From Carnobacteriaceae bacterium zg-84 (GTDB lineage: Bacteria > Bacillota > Bacilli > Lactobacillales > Aerococcaceae): 64,000 bases of DNA. The stretch spans positions 886,864 to 950,863 of the forward strand of contig CP059430.1 of the NCBI GenBank assembly GCA_013874835.1, read 5' to 3'. Positions within the stretch are counted from its first letter, which is position 1; each line of letters begins with the position of its first letter. The position numbers and the translations under genes were made by a program. Shown here in pieces: positions 51,971 through 62,500 of the stretch. The notes under the pieces were generated by a model. The model was given only the letters and a program-made list of their open reading frames with translations, ran no database searches and was not told the DNA's origin.

Positions 51971-52945
51971 ATGGAATTTAGTAAATTTTCTCAAAAATTT
52001 TATAAAGTGGTAACGTTTGGGCTAAGTAAAGGTCACTTTACAAAAAAATTAATTGAAGAAATTGTGAATCTACCTGAATCTAAATTACATTTACTTGACT
52101 TACAATTTGACACGTATCGAAGATATATGTCTGGTAAATCAAAAATTGACGGGTTATCAAAAAGTATAAATACATATATAGAATCAACTAGTTTTACTAA
52201 TTTCATTTTGGATTTAGATGAATCTGTTATCCTAAATTTAGCAAAAGAGTTCAAAAATGATATACCTGATATGAATATTGATGATGTCGATGATATTGCA
52301 GATAAGATAACCGAATTATTTACTTCTATCTTGCTTAACAGAGAATACACAGTTGAAAATTCAAATAAGCCGTATTCTATAATTCAAAAACAAAAATTAT
52401 TAGAAAACCATATAGAAACTTTACATATAGGTGAAGTAAATATTCGTAAAATTAGCAACCATACACCTAACACACAAGAAAAACTAATCCCTGCTGAATT
52501 TTATAACCTAATTGTAGGTTTTCAAAATGCTACTTTTCGTGAAGGTAGTAACACAATTGGATCATTAATATTATCAAAAGATCGCGTACTCAACAGGTGG
52601 TGTGATGAAATTGTTTATCCTTTAAGTAAATTAAATATTGAATCCCGTCAATTTTTAACTTCATTAAATACTATATTTGCAAAGGATCAAGGTCCAATAG
52701 GAGATACTGAAGGAGATTTAGCATATTTAGGTGATATTAAGAAAATTGATGTATTAGGATCTAATGTAAAAATAACATTTGAATTAAGATCATCATTTTT
52801 ACAACACGAATTATATAAAAATAATTTTGAATTAGGTATTGAAGATTTTGAACTTTACAATACGCATTGGGCTGTTAAAAATAGAGATCTTAGATATGAG
52901 TATGAACAACTTAGGTTTGATTTAATCCCCCTAAATGAGAATTAA
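51971..52945 (+). CDS. Unidentified 324-residue protein on the opposite strand
   Basis: Soluble acidic protein, the only intact gene in the prophage on the plus strand. The N-terminal 110 residues are helical, with TFGLSKGHFTKKLIEEIVNLPES and TYRRYMSGKSKIDGLSKSIN, reminiscent of a DNA-binding or repressor-like helical domain. The C-terminal part (about 170-324) is mixed alpha/beta (QFLTSLNTIFAKDQGPIGDT; DIKKIDVLGSNVKITFELRS). No catalytic motif or family recognised. RBS AAGGAGA. Its orientation and position at the prophage edge suggest lysogenic expression, for example immunity or defence. Possibly host-derived. Confidence 0.75.
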   Translation: MEFSKFSQKFYKVVTFGLSKGHFTKKLIEEIVNLPESKLHLLDLQFDTYRRYMSGKSKIDGLSKSINTYIESTSFTNFILDLDESVILNLAKEFKNDIPDMNIDDVDDIADKITELFTSILLNREYTVENSNKPYSIIQKQKLLENHIETLHIGEVNIRKISNHTPNTQEKLIPAEFYNLIVGFQNATFREGSNTIGSLILSKDRVLNRWCDEIVYPLSKLNIESRQFLTSLNTIFAKDQGPIGDTEGDLAYLGDIKKIDVLGSNVKITFELRSSFLQHELYKNNFELGIEDFELYNTHWAVKNRDLRYEYEQLRFDLIPLNEN

Positions 52946-52964
52946 CAGAGGGAAAACAACAAAA

Positions 52965-53066
52965 ATGAGAATCAACTATAACAAACTATGGAAATTACTG
53001 ATTGATACGGATTGAAACAAGTCAAAACTACGTGAAGAAACGGAATGGATAAGTTACACTTATTAG
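52965..53066 (+). pseudogene. Decayed XRE-family regulator
   Basis: The frame begins MRINYNKLWKLLIDTD then TGA at 53013. Continuing in frame reads NKSKLREET. Together these match the N-terminal consensus of small Cro/CI-type regulators (KLWKLLIDKxMNKxxLxxxTG), with the Met codon of that consensus changed to TGA, and further frame disruption after REET. Only the first 35 codons remain before TAG at 53064. It is directly downstream of the 324-codon gene in the same direction. Probably the remnant of the phage or element regulator. Confidence 0.7.
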
Positions 53067-53070
53067 AACC

Positions 53071-53095
53071 ATATTATAGAACCCAAATTATACAG
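53071..53095. repeat. Direct repeat shared with 56500-56522
   Basis: ATATTATAGAACCC-AAATTATACAG here and ATATTATAGAACCTAAAATACAG at 56500-56522 are nearly identical in the same orientation. They bracket the adhesin-glycosyltransferase unit, and each lies next to a terminator hairpin. Confidence 0.55.
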
Positions 53096-53105
53096 TCTAA
53101 AATGA

Positions 53106-53143
53106 AAAGGTAGTGACTTAACATCTGTTAAATCACTACCTTT
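53106..53143 (-). terminator. Terminator of the adhesin gene
   Basis: Fifteen-base arms AAAGGTAGTGATTTA and TAAGTCACTACCTTT, followed by T on the minus strand. It could also act on the plus strand for the decayed regulator. Confidence 0.85.
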
Positions 53144-53196
53144 ATGAGCCATCAACCCTATTTGACATAGAGCCAATATTTATTGTTAAATACTTA

Positions 53197-55155
53197 CTAT
53201 TTTAACTCCCTTTTTTCTTTTCGACGACTTTTGATAAACGTTAATAATCCAAAACTAATAGCTGTTATACCATGCATCATACCACCGCTTTTTGATTCTC
53301 CTGTTTGCGGTAAAACTTTAGCTGGCGCATCAGTAGGAATATCATTTTGAACATCATTTTTCTCTTGTTGACTATCTAAAACATCATTACCTGGCGAGAC
53401 GCTTCCTTCAGTTTTTTCAGTTTCTGTATTTTTTGTCACATCTTCATTAGATACTACTTCCGTTACTTTAACTGTTACTTCCACTACATCTGTTGAATTA
53501 TCTGGATACGTCACGCGTACTAATACAGCCTCTTTATCTCCTGCTGTATCAGTTTCTGGAATTTTTCCAATTACTTCTAGAGTACCATTTGAACCTTCTG
53601 GAATAGTTACTTTTTCGAAAATATCTTTTTCTGTAATCATCGTACCTTTGGGAACAATTATCCCCCCACCTTCAGGAGTGTATTTATCGCTATCTTTTTT
53701 TACAACTTCATCAGATATTACTTCCGTTACTTTAACTGTTACTTCCACTACATCTGTTGAATTATCTGGATACGTCACGCGTACTAATACAGCCTCTTTA
53801 TCTCCTGCTGTATCAGTTTCTGGAATTTTTCCAATTACTTCTAGAATACCATTTGAACCTTCTGGAATAGTTACTTTTTCGAAAATATCTTTTTCTGTAA
53901 TCATCGTACCTTTAGGAACAATTATCCCCCCACCTTCAGGAGTATATTTATCGCTATCTTTAACAGCTAATCGATAAACGTGTACTCTATCGCCATTTTC
54001 AAGCTTTTTAGTTTCTAAAAGTTCATATCCATCAAACATAGTCGCTTCTTTTAATCCATATGCTTTAGAACTTAACTCTACACCATCTACTGTTTCAAAA
54101 TGTGTATAGTCTATTCCAACTCGAATTTTACGCGGTTGAGTTAAATAATACTCATCGTGTACAATTGGGTCTGATTCATCATCTACATATTCAATCGAAT
54201 TATTTTCATAAGCTGGTTCCTCTGTACTTGTATATGAAATAGTTCCCCAATCAAACTCAGAATTGAATTCCCCATTATGAAGTTTCTCTACTCCATCTTT
54301 TTCAAGGCTGGCATTAATATCCTCGTATATTTTAGCTTCTGTAAATTTTTTATAATTTTCTTTTGTTACTTTGTCTATAAAATCTAACTTAGGTGTATAA
54401 CTAAATAGAAAAGCTCCCTTTTTCCCCTCTTCATCTACTAGTATTTCACCACTTTTTAAAGATTCATCTATTGAGACAATGGTATCATATGTTATATCCC
54501 AAGCTAAGTTTGTAACTGGCATACTCCAATATTCACTATACCCATTAAAAAACATAAACCGGTCTAAATCCAAATAGTCAACCTTAGATATTGGTAAATC
54601 GGCGATATATCTATCCCTACTTATATATAGTTCACCCTCAACCAAACCAATACTAACATTATTTACTTCTTCTTCTGAAAAATCATCTTGATAGACTAAT
54701 GTCCCACGTTTGAAAAAATAGTAGTCCTCTCCTCTGAATTGATAACGATACACTGTTATTGTATCCACATCTTTGATTTTTGCTTTACGGTAGTCGAAAG
54801 TACCAGTATATACACGATAAACTTGATCAGCTGATAATTTAATTTTCTCCATACTTTTTTGCACAAATGACTCATAATTTGTTGCATCACTAAGTAATTG
54901 TCCATGATCCGTTTTACTTTTTAGCACATACTCGCTAGCAAAAATAGTTTTTGATGCTCCATTTTCTGGTTTCGTCTCTAAGAAAGCATTAATTTTCTCT
55001 ATTTCAACATCCGATACGCCACTTTCAGCATATACTGATGATACATTAGATAAAAGTACTGTACATAGCAATAATGACGATACAATAGATTTGGAACTCA
55101 GCGAACGTTGCGAACCTTTATGTCCACTCGTCATTTTTTTGTTTTTAGACGTCAT
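53197..55155 (-). CDS. LPXTG-anchored surface protein with Rib-like repeats
   Basis: Cell-wall-anchored protein of 652 residues. Residues 1-45 are a long signal peptide (basic start, SIVSSLLLCTVLLSNVSSVYA). A unique domain of about 350 residues follows, then two nearly identical 88-residue repeats (about 395-570, SDKYTPEGGGIIVPKGTM... DNSTDVVEVTVKVTEV) of the Rib/alpha-like type. A Thr/Glu-rich wall-spanning segment leads to LPQTG near 618, a hydrophobic helix and a basic tail (KSRRKEKRELK). Sortase A would attach it. It starts 30 bp after the glycosyltransferase gene with AAGGAG upstream, so it is probably co-transcribed. A role in adhesion is inferred. Confidence 0.92.
   Translation of the reverse strand: MTSKNKKMTSGHKGSQRSLSSKSIVSSLLLCTVLLSNVSSVYAESGVSDVEIEKINAFLETKPENGASKTIFASEYVLKSKTDHGQLLSDATNYESFVQKSMEKIKLSADQVYRVYTGTFDYRKAKIKDVDTITVYRYQFRGEDYYFFKRGTLVYQDDFSEEEVNNVSIGLVEGELYISRDRYIADLPISKVDYLDLDRFMFFNGYSEYWSMPVTNLAWDITYDTIVSIDESLKSGEILVDEEGKKGAFLFSYTPKLDFIDKVTKENYKKFTEAKIYEDINASLEKDGVEKLHNGEFNSEFDWGTISYTSTEEPAYENNSIEYVDDESDPIVHDEYYLTQPRKIRVGIDYTHFETVDGVELSSKAYGLKEATMFDGYELLETKKLENGDRVHVYRLAVKDSDKYTPEGGGIIVPKGTMITEKDIFEKVTIPEGSNGILEVIGKIPETDTAGDKEAVLVRVTYPDNSTDVVEVTVKVTEVISDEVVKKDSDKYTPEGGGIIVPKGTMITEKDIFEKVTIPEGSNGTLEVIGKIPETDTAGDKEAVLVRVTYPDNSTDVVEVTVKVTEVVSNEDVTKNTETEKTEGSVSPGNDVLDSQQEKNDVQNDIPTDAPAKVLPQTGESKSGGMMHGITAISFGLLTFIKSRRKEKRELK
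53457..53984. repeat. Two tandem 264-bp repeats inside the adhesin gene
   Basis: Copies begin about 53457 and 53721, 264 bp (88 codons) apart, with very few differences. Such near identity suggests recent duplication; copy number may vary between strains. Confidence 0.85.
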
Positions 55156-55185
55156 AAAATTTGTCTCCTTAATTGTAATTATTTT

Positions 55186-56169
55186 TCAAATATTAAAACC
55201 CTTTATTCCGTATTTATAAAAGTCAATCATTTCTGATTTTATACTTGGTGGAACGTTCAATTGTTGTACGACGTAATAGTAACCAACTAACTTATTATTA
55301 ATCACTTGATAGATTCTCTTCATATAGTTAATGCCTGCTTTCGTTCGTGGTACATACTGTATATTAGATGTCCAGAAAGATTGAACAAACAAACATGTCA
55401 CTAATAAATTAACTTCTCTATCTAGTTCTTCAGTAATATGCGATAGTATAAAATCAAAAACTTTATCAAGCACTAAATGCCGCTCGTCTTTTATCGACAT
55501 TATAGAATTTACATTCGTTTGATTATAATAATATAGTGGCTCATCAATATAGTAGACACCGTTTGCCCTAGCAACTAAAATTGGCCACAAAGACAAATCT
55601 TCATAATATGAAAATTCTAAATAGCGTAATTCAGAAAATAATGCCCTCGCATACAAACCCGTATGACGAAAAGGCAATAACCACGTTGCCTCTCTAATAG
55701 AGACATAACGACTATATTGATTTTGATAAGCTTTATGATTTCTACGGCCGTCATACATAATACAATTGGACCGACACATCTTATACCCTTTTTGAATGCC
55801 TCCCATTAAACTAGAAATATATTCAGGCATCACCCAATCGTCAACGTCTACAAATGCAATGTACTCCCCTTTAGAAGCATCGAGTGCTATATTTGAAGCG
55901 TTACCTAAATCTGCAATATCACTCACAATCAGCCTCACTCTTGAATCTTTTTCTTTCCATTCATTAATTTTAAGAACAGAAGAATCTGTCGAACCATTTA
56001 CAACACAAATGATTTCAAGATTGGGATACGTTTGACTGGTAACAGATGCTAAACATTTATCTATAAACGTTTCGCCATTGTAAATAGGGATAATAACAGT
56101 AATAAGTGGCTGACCCATCATTTTTTCCATCTTGTAACGAATCACTCCTAACATCTTAACCGACAACAT
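55186..56169 (-). CDS. Family 2 glycosyltransferase
   Basis: Glycosyltransferase of 327 residues with GT-A fold. LITVIIPIYNGETFIDKCLAS near 21 is the nucleotide-binding start, DVDDWVMPEYI near 105 the DxD metal site, and YYEDLSLWPILVARANGVYYIDEPLYYYNQ near 190 the acceptor-side conserved region (ED). It lacks transmembrane segments and is likely cytosolic. Its position directly before the LPXTG adhesin suggests it modifies that protein or another surface polymer. RBS AAGGA. Adjacent palindromes upstream may regulate it. Confidence 0.9.
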   Translation of the reverse strand: MLSVKMLGVIRYKMEKMMGQPLITVIIPIYNGETFIDKCLASVTSQTYPNLEIICVVNGSTDSSVLKINEWKEKDSRVRLIVSDIADLGNASNIALDASKGEYIAFVDVDDWVMPEYISSLMGGIQKGYKMCRSNCIMYDGRRNHKAYQNQYSRYVSIREATWLLPFRHTGLYARALFSELRYLEFSYYEDLSLWPILVARANGVYYIDEPLYYYNQTNVNSIMSIKDERHLVLDKVFDFILSHITEELDREVNLLVTCLFVQSFWTSNIQYVPRTKAGINYMKRIYQVINNKLVGYYYVVQQLNVPPSIKSEMIDFYKYGIKGFNI

Positions 56170-56206
56170 TTTTCCTTAATATAAATAATCAGTTATTAGG
56201 TTATAT

Positions 56207-56252
56207 ATGTTGTTGACTGTGTCAACAACATACTATATGCGTAGTATATAGT
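56207..56252. promoter_or_regulatory. Two adjacent palindromes upstream of the glycosyltransferase
   Basis: ATGTTGTTGAC-TGT-GTCAACAACAT (56207-56231) is a perfect 11-bp inverted repeat; ACTATAT-N7-ATATAGT (56232-56252) follows immediately. Both lie 40-80 bp upstream of the glycosyltransferase start. A TTGACA box is embedded in the first one, suggesting repressor control. Confidence 0.65.
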
Positions 56253-56455
56253 ATTGAAAACGTTTTCTTTTTTTGAAAAACTTCTTCGATATTGTCCTGG
56301 ATACGAAAAAAGCGAACAAAGGATCGCTTATCTATCTTTTCAATTCAAATTACCTAACTATATTCCTTTTTCGCCTAATTCAGGCATTTTATTAGGCAAT
56401 TTAATTAGTGTTTCGACAAATAACTTTAAATCATAAGCGGTTTTTTTAATACAAT
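56253..56455. other. Non-coding gap between adhesin unit and giant surface protein
   Basis: No credible gene. A 60-codon plus-strand frame lacks a ribosome-binding site and family resemblance. AT-rich. Confidence 0.5.
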
Positions 56456-56497
56456 AAAAAAAGTGTTGATAGCTTCCTTGCGGAAGCCACCAACACC
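56456..56497 (-). terminator. Terminator of the giant surface protein gene
   Basis: GGTGTTGGTGGCTTCC-GCAA-GGAAGCTATCAACAC, then a run of T on the minus strand. It lies about 80 bp after the stop at 56576. Confidence 0.85.
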
Positions 56498-56499
56498 AA

Positions 56500-56522
56500 A
56501 TATTATAGAACCTAAAATACAG
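56500..56522. repeat. Direct repeat shared with 53071-53095
   Basis: ATATTATAGAACCTAAAATACAG; see the copy at 53071-53095. Confidence 0.55.
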
Positions 56523-56575
56523 GGTTTCTTAATATACTAAAAACAAATCAGCAATTAAATTACCATGATTAAATT

Positions 56576-59500
56576 TTATGCTTCTTCATCTTTTTTTCGA
56601 CGAGCTACTACCAAACCTAAACTAATTAGAAGTGAAAGTGTTGCGGTATTCCAACTAGTCATTGAGTTAGATTCACCTGTAGTTGGTAATTTTTTATCAG
56701 AAATTGATTTTGCTGTATTATTTTGACTATCAGCGTCACCGACATTATTTTTATCAACTTTGGTTTCACTGTTAGCTTGATTATCACTTACTGGATAGCT
56801 ATTCGCATCAAGTGGATTTGTACCTTTCTTAACTTCAGTACCATCATCGACACCATCACCATCAGTATCTTTATTAAATGAGTCTGTTCCAAGTTGTAAT
56901 TCTTCAAGATTAGTTAACCCATCATTATCATCGTCCGCATTGAGTTTCAAGATTGGTTTATCATTAAAATCAGCCAATCCAAGCTCATGTCTACCTTGAA
57001 CTACCAAATCAGTAATTGGGATTTCAAAATTATCAGCAAATATTTTACCATTTTCACCAACAGTAATTGTCGCATTAGGATTAAAACGAGTTAATTCTTT
57101 AACAAGTCTTTCTTGCTCAGCCGTTGTTAACTGATTAATGTTTGCTACTGGAAGTTTTTCAATTGGCAACACCACAAGACTTGTAGAACCTAAAATTTCC
57201 TTAACTTCTGTTTCAGTTGTTGCTGCTTCCACTTTTTCTTTCGCTGCTGTTACAGCATCATCAACTTGTTTGTTGGCTGCGGCTTTTTCTGCCTCTGATA
57301 AAGTGTTATTATTCGCAATTTCTTCTTTCTTAGCTTTCGCTGCTTCATCGATTGCTGCTTTCGCTTCGTCTTTACCAACTGGTTTCACTGATTCAATTGC
57401 ATCTTTACCACCGTTTACTGCAGCTGTTACTTCTTCTGGAGTTGTTGCTGCTTCCACTTTTTCTTTTGCTGCTGTTACAGCATCGTCAACTTGTTTGTTG
57501 GCTGCGGCTTTTTCTGCCTCTGATAAAGTGTTATTATTCGTAATTTCTTCTTTCTTAGCTTTCGCTGCTTCATCGATTGCTGCTTTCGCTTCATCTTTAC
57601 CAACTGGTTTCACTGATTCAATTGCGTCTTTACCTTCATTTGCTGCAGCTGTTACTTCTTCTGGAGTTGTTGCTTCGTCCACTTTTTCTTTCGCAGCTTC
57701 TGCAGCATCATCAACTTGTTTGTTTGCTGTGGCTTTTTCTGCCTCTGATAAAGTGTTATTATTCGCAATTTCTTCTTTCTTAGCTTTCGCTGCTTCATCA
57801 ATTGCTGCTTTCGATGCGTCTTTACCAACTGGTTTCACTGATTCAATTGCGTCTTTACCTTCATTTGCTGCAGCTGTTACTTCTTCTGGAGTTGTTGCTG
57901 CTTCCACTTTTGCTTTCGCTGCTACTACAGCATCATCAACTTGTTTGTTTGCTGTGGCTTTTTCTGCCTCTGATAAAGTGTTATTATTCGCAATTTCTTC
58001 TTTCTTAGCTTTCGCTGCTTCATCGATTGCTACTTTCGATGCATCTTTTGCGACTGGGTTGATCGCCTCGATTTCAGCTTTACCATTGTTCGCTGCTGTA
58101 TTGACAGCTTCATCTGTCTCTGCAGCATTAATCGCTTCTTTGGCTTTATTGGCTGCTGTATCAACATCTTCTACTGCAGATAATTTTTCATCTGCTGAAA
58201 GATCATCTTTCGCCTTGATTTCAGCTTTTTTCGCTTTTGCAGCTTCATCAATCGCTTTTCTAGCTTGATCTTTCACTGTTGCTGTGACTGGCACGTCTTT
58301 AATCGCTGTCACACCCTCAGCTTTTGCTGTATCCACGACTGCATTCGTAGTAGCTGTATCAATGCTTTCTTTTGCTGCTGTTACAGCTTCATCGACTTTC
58401 GCTTTCGCTGCTTCTTTTTCTTCAGTTGTCAAAGCAGTGTTAGCATCAATTGCTGCTTTCTTCACGTCTGCAACGGCATCAAGGGTATCTTTAGCAGCTT
58501 GTTTTTTCGCTGCTGTTGGTTGAACGTCGTTTACTGCAGTTTCACCATCTGTTTTCGCTGTATCAACACCGTCTTTGTCAGTTGCGGCATCAATTGCTAC
58601 TTTGGCTTTTGTTGCTGCAGCTTCAACGGCTGCTTTCGCCACTACTTTTTCTTCATCTGTCAAGGCTGTATCTGCATCGATTTCTTTGTCTTTTGCTTCT
58701 TTCGCCTTGTCAATTGCGGCTTTAGCATCTGCTTTTGCAGTCGTGTCAGGTGTCACTGAGTCAATCGCATTGATTCCTGCTGCTTTTGCATCAATTACAG
58801 CTTGATTAGTTGCTGCGGCATCAATTGCATCTTTCGCTTTTGTGACTTCTGCATCCACTTTGGCTTTTTCTGCTTCTTTTTCTTCAGTTGTCAAGATAGG
58901 GTTTGCTTCAATGCGAGCTTTCTTCACATCTGCGGCTGCGTCAATCGCGGCTTTAGCATCGTCTTTTGAAACAGCACTTGGTGATACTTCGTCAATTGCC
59001 TTGATAGCTTTAGTTTTTTCATCTGCAACTGCTTTATCCGTTGTCGCTGCCTCAATCGCTGCTTTCGCGTCGCCTGCTGCTTTTGCTACTTCTTTCTTCG
59101 CTTCCGCTTTTTCTTCATCTGTCAAGGCTGTATTTGCATCGATTTCTTTGTCTTTTGCTTCTTTTGCCTTGTCAATCGCGGCTTTAGCATCTCGCTTCGT
59201 TGAAGCTGTTCCAGTAACAGCTTCAATTGCTTTTTCACCGGCTGCTTTCGCTTGGTCTACAGCCGCTTTGTCAGTTGCTTTGTCAATCTCTGCTTTGGCT
59301 GCATTTGCAGCTGCATCTACTTCGGCTTGAGCAGCTTGTTTTTCTTCAGCTGTTAAGTTGTTATCGCCTTCGATTGCATTTTTCTTCTCAACTGCTTTTG
59401 CATCAATCGCATCTTTTTCTTTGTCTTTTGCGATTGGAGCAATACCATCGATAGCTGTTTTACCATCATCTTTCGCTGTATCTACAGCAGCTTGATCTGT

Positions 59501-62500
59501 AGCTGCATCGATTGCTTTGTTCGCTTCTTCTGCTTTTTCTGCAATTTCGGCTTTAGCAGCTGCTTTTTCTGCTTCGCTTAAATCATTATTTTGATCAATA
59601 GATTCAGCGGCTTCTTTCGCTTTTTCTGCAATAGCTGCTTTCGCGTCGTCTTTAGCAGTTGCGGTTGGTTGAAGTTTTTCAATCTTATCTTCTGCTTCAG
59701 CACGAACGTTGGCTACATCTTCGTTTGTAGCAGCTTCGTCCACTTTCGCTTTGGCTTCGTCTGCAGCTTTTTGTGCTTCTTCTTTTGCTTTCGCTTTTTC
59801 TTCCTCTGTCAAAGCTTTATTCGCATCGATTTCTTTGTCTTTTGCTTCTTTTGCCTTGTCAATTACGTCTTTAGCGGCTTGTTTTTTCGCTGCTGCTGGT
59901 TGAACACCAGTTACTGCAGTTTCACCCTCTGTTTTCGCTGTATCAACACCATCATTGTCCATCGCGTCGTCGATTGCTTTTTTCGCATCAGCTACGGCTT
60001 TTTCAACGTCTGCTTTCGCTTTCGCTTTTTCTTCCTCTGTCAAGGCTTTATCCGCATCGATTTCTTTGTCTTTTGCTTCTTTTGCCTTGTCAATGGCATC
60101 TTTAGCCTTGTCTTTGCCAATTGGAGCAATGTCATCGATAGCTGTTTTACCAGATTCTACTGCTTGGTCTGCTTCTTCTGGTGTTGTTGCTGCGTTTGCT
60201 TTTTCTTTTGCTTCTTTTGCAGCGTCATCTACTTGTTTTTTCGCTGCTTCTTTTTCTGCGTCTGATAAAGCATCGTTATTCGCAATTTCGTCTTTCTTCG
60301 CGTCTGCTGCTTTGTTGATTTCAGTTTCCGCTTTCGCTAGCGCTGCTTCTACGGCATCAGCAGTTGCATGAGAAACTTCAACATCTTTGATTTTTTGTTT
60401 TCCATCAGTAACGGCTTCAGTAACTTGATCAGCTGCATCTGCATCCTCAATCGCTTGTAAAGCTTCCTTCTTAGCATCGTTCACTGCTTTGATAGCTGCT
60501 TCTTTTTCTTCTTGCGTTGCTTTGTCGTCCGCATTGATAACAGCAATCTTATCAGCAGCTGCTTTCTCAATTTCAGCTTTCTGCTTATCTTTTGCGACTG
60601 TATCAGCATTGATTGCTTTCACACCATTGGCTGTTTCAGTGTCAACGGTCGTATTTGTCTCTGCTTCGTCGATCGCTTCTTTTGCTGCTTTTGCTGCTTC
60701 ATCAACTTTTTGAATGGCAGCCAATTTTTCTTCTGTGCTAAGATCTGGGTTCGCTACAAGTTCCGCTTTCTTCGTTTCTGCTGCTTTATCAATCGCTTTT
60801 TTTGCCGCTTCTTTAGCTTTTGGTGCTACATCCACGCCGTTGATTGCTACGATACCATCATCTTTTTTAGCAATGACATTTGCATTTGTAGTCGCTGCAT
60901 CGATTGCTTGCTTCGCTTTTGTCGCTTCTTCTTGAACTTTTTGTTTAGCAGCTACTTTTTCCTCATCTGTCGCTTGAGTATTTTTGTCAATAGCTGCTTC
61001 CTTCGCTTTTGCAACTTCTTCCACTTTCGCTTTGGCAGCTTCTTTTTGAACTGGTTTCGGCGCAAAATTATTGTAATACGGCAGATTTTCATTCAATGCA
61101 TCGCCAACAGCATCATTCGTTGTAGCAGCGTCAATTGCATTTTTTGCTTCTTGAGCTTTGTTAGCAAGTTCCGCTTTAGCTGCGGCTTTTTCCTCATCCG
61201 TTAAGTCTGAACGCATGTCAACTTCTTGCTCTTTTTGTAATTTGGCATTATCAATACTATTTTTAGCAGTTGCCTTAATTTCTGAAGTTTGAGGGACATC
61301 ATTCAACGCATTTAGACCATTAGTTTTCGCATTTGTAACAGCATCATTTGTCGTTGCATCTGCGATAGCTTGTTTTGCTTCGTCTGCTGCTTGTTGAACT
61401 TTCTCTTTGGCTGCTTGTTTTTCTTCATCGGTCAAATCTTTATTGCCGTCGATTTCTTGATCTTTAGCAGCTTTTGCCTCATCGATAGCTTTCGTCGCTT
61501 CTGGTTTTGTCACAGCATTTGGGCTTACTTTTTCAATTTCACCCGTACCGTTTGTTTTCGCTTTATCAACAGCTGCATCTGTTGTCGCTGCATCAATTGC
61601 TTCTTTAGCTTCTTTTGCTAATTTCTTAGCTTCTTCTTTTGCAGCTGTTTTCTCATCTTCAGTCAAACCAGTTGCATCATTGATAAGATTTTCTTTTTCT
61701 TTAAGCTTTTCATCAATTGCTGCTTTTGCGTCTTTTTTCTTCGCTGGAGTGACTTCTACGTCATTGACTGCTTTTACCCCTGCTGCTTGAGCTGCTGTTA
61801 CTGCATCTTGAGTTATCGCATCGTTAACCTTTTGCTTCTCGTCCTTAGCCGCTTGTGAAACAGCTTCTTTCGCTTTCGCTTTTTCTTCAGCTGTTAGATC
61901 AGCATTGTCATTAATAGCTTTTTCTTTTTCTGCTGCAGCGTCATCAATAGCTTTGAGAGCATTTTCTTTACCAACTATTTGAATGTCATTTACTGCGGCT
62001 TCACCGTCTGTTTTAGCTTTATCAACCTCAGCATTGTTAGTTGCAGCATCAATTGCGTCTTTAGCTTTGTTTGCTTCAGCCTCTACTTCGGCTTTTTTAG
62101 CGTCTTTTTCAGCTTGTGATAAGTTTTGATTTTGGTCAATGGCATCTTTAGCTTCCGTTGCCTTAGCCTCAATCGCTTGTTTAGCGTCTTTTTTCTTATC
62201 AGCAGTTGGTGCTACGCCTGCTAAAGCTGCTTCTCCATCTGTTTTCGCTGTGTCTACGCCAGTTTTGTTAGTTGCGTTATCAATAGCTTGTTTGGCTTCG
62301 TCTGCTTTTTGTTTAGTCTGCTCTTTAGCTGCTTGTTTTTCTTCAGCCGTCAAGTCCTTGTTGTCATCGATTTCTTTATCTTTCGCTTTTTTAGCGGCAT
62401 CAATCGCTGCTTTGGCTTGGTCTTTTCCGACTTTATCGACTGCCTTCACAACATTTTCACCTGCAGTTTTCGCCGCTTCTACACCTGCGTCATTAGTCGC

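Larger units (their letters stand above)
13651..53080. mobile_element. Prophage of about 39 kb (siphovirus, serine-recombinase type)
   Basis: A continuous phage gene set runs from the serine-recombinase cassette at the left to replication and regulator genes at the right, nearly all on the minus strand. Lysis, tail, head, packaging and replication modules look complete. The boundaries are estimates. A 9-bp match CCATATTAT occurs at 13651-13659 and 53069-53077, but this is weak evidence for attachment sites, since serine integrases need only a very short core. The 324-codon plus-strand gene and the decayed XRE gene near 52-53 kb are included tentatively. Confidence 0.85.

Noticed and set aside
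51731-51994. 87-codon minus-strand ORF overlapping the start of the plus-strand gene
   Set aside because: No ribosome-binding site before its TTG or ATG, overlaps the 5' end of a better gene, and composition reflects AT-rich intergenic DNA.
56254-56436. 60-codon plus-strand ORF in the intergenic gap
   Set aside because: No ribosome-binding site, overlaps operator-like palindromes, no family resemblance.
57138-58268. Long plus-strand ORFs opposite the giant repeat gene
   Set aside because: Ala/Ser-rich antisense frames are a by-product of the repeated Lys/Ala/Glu codons on the coding strand.
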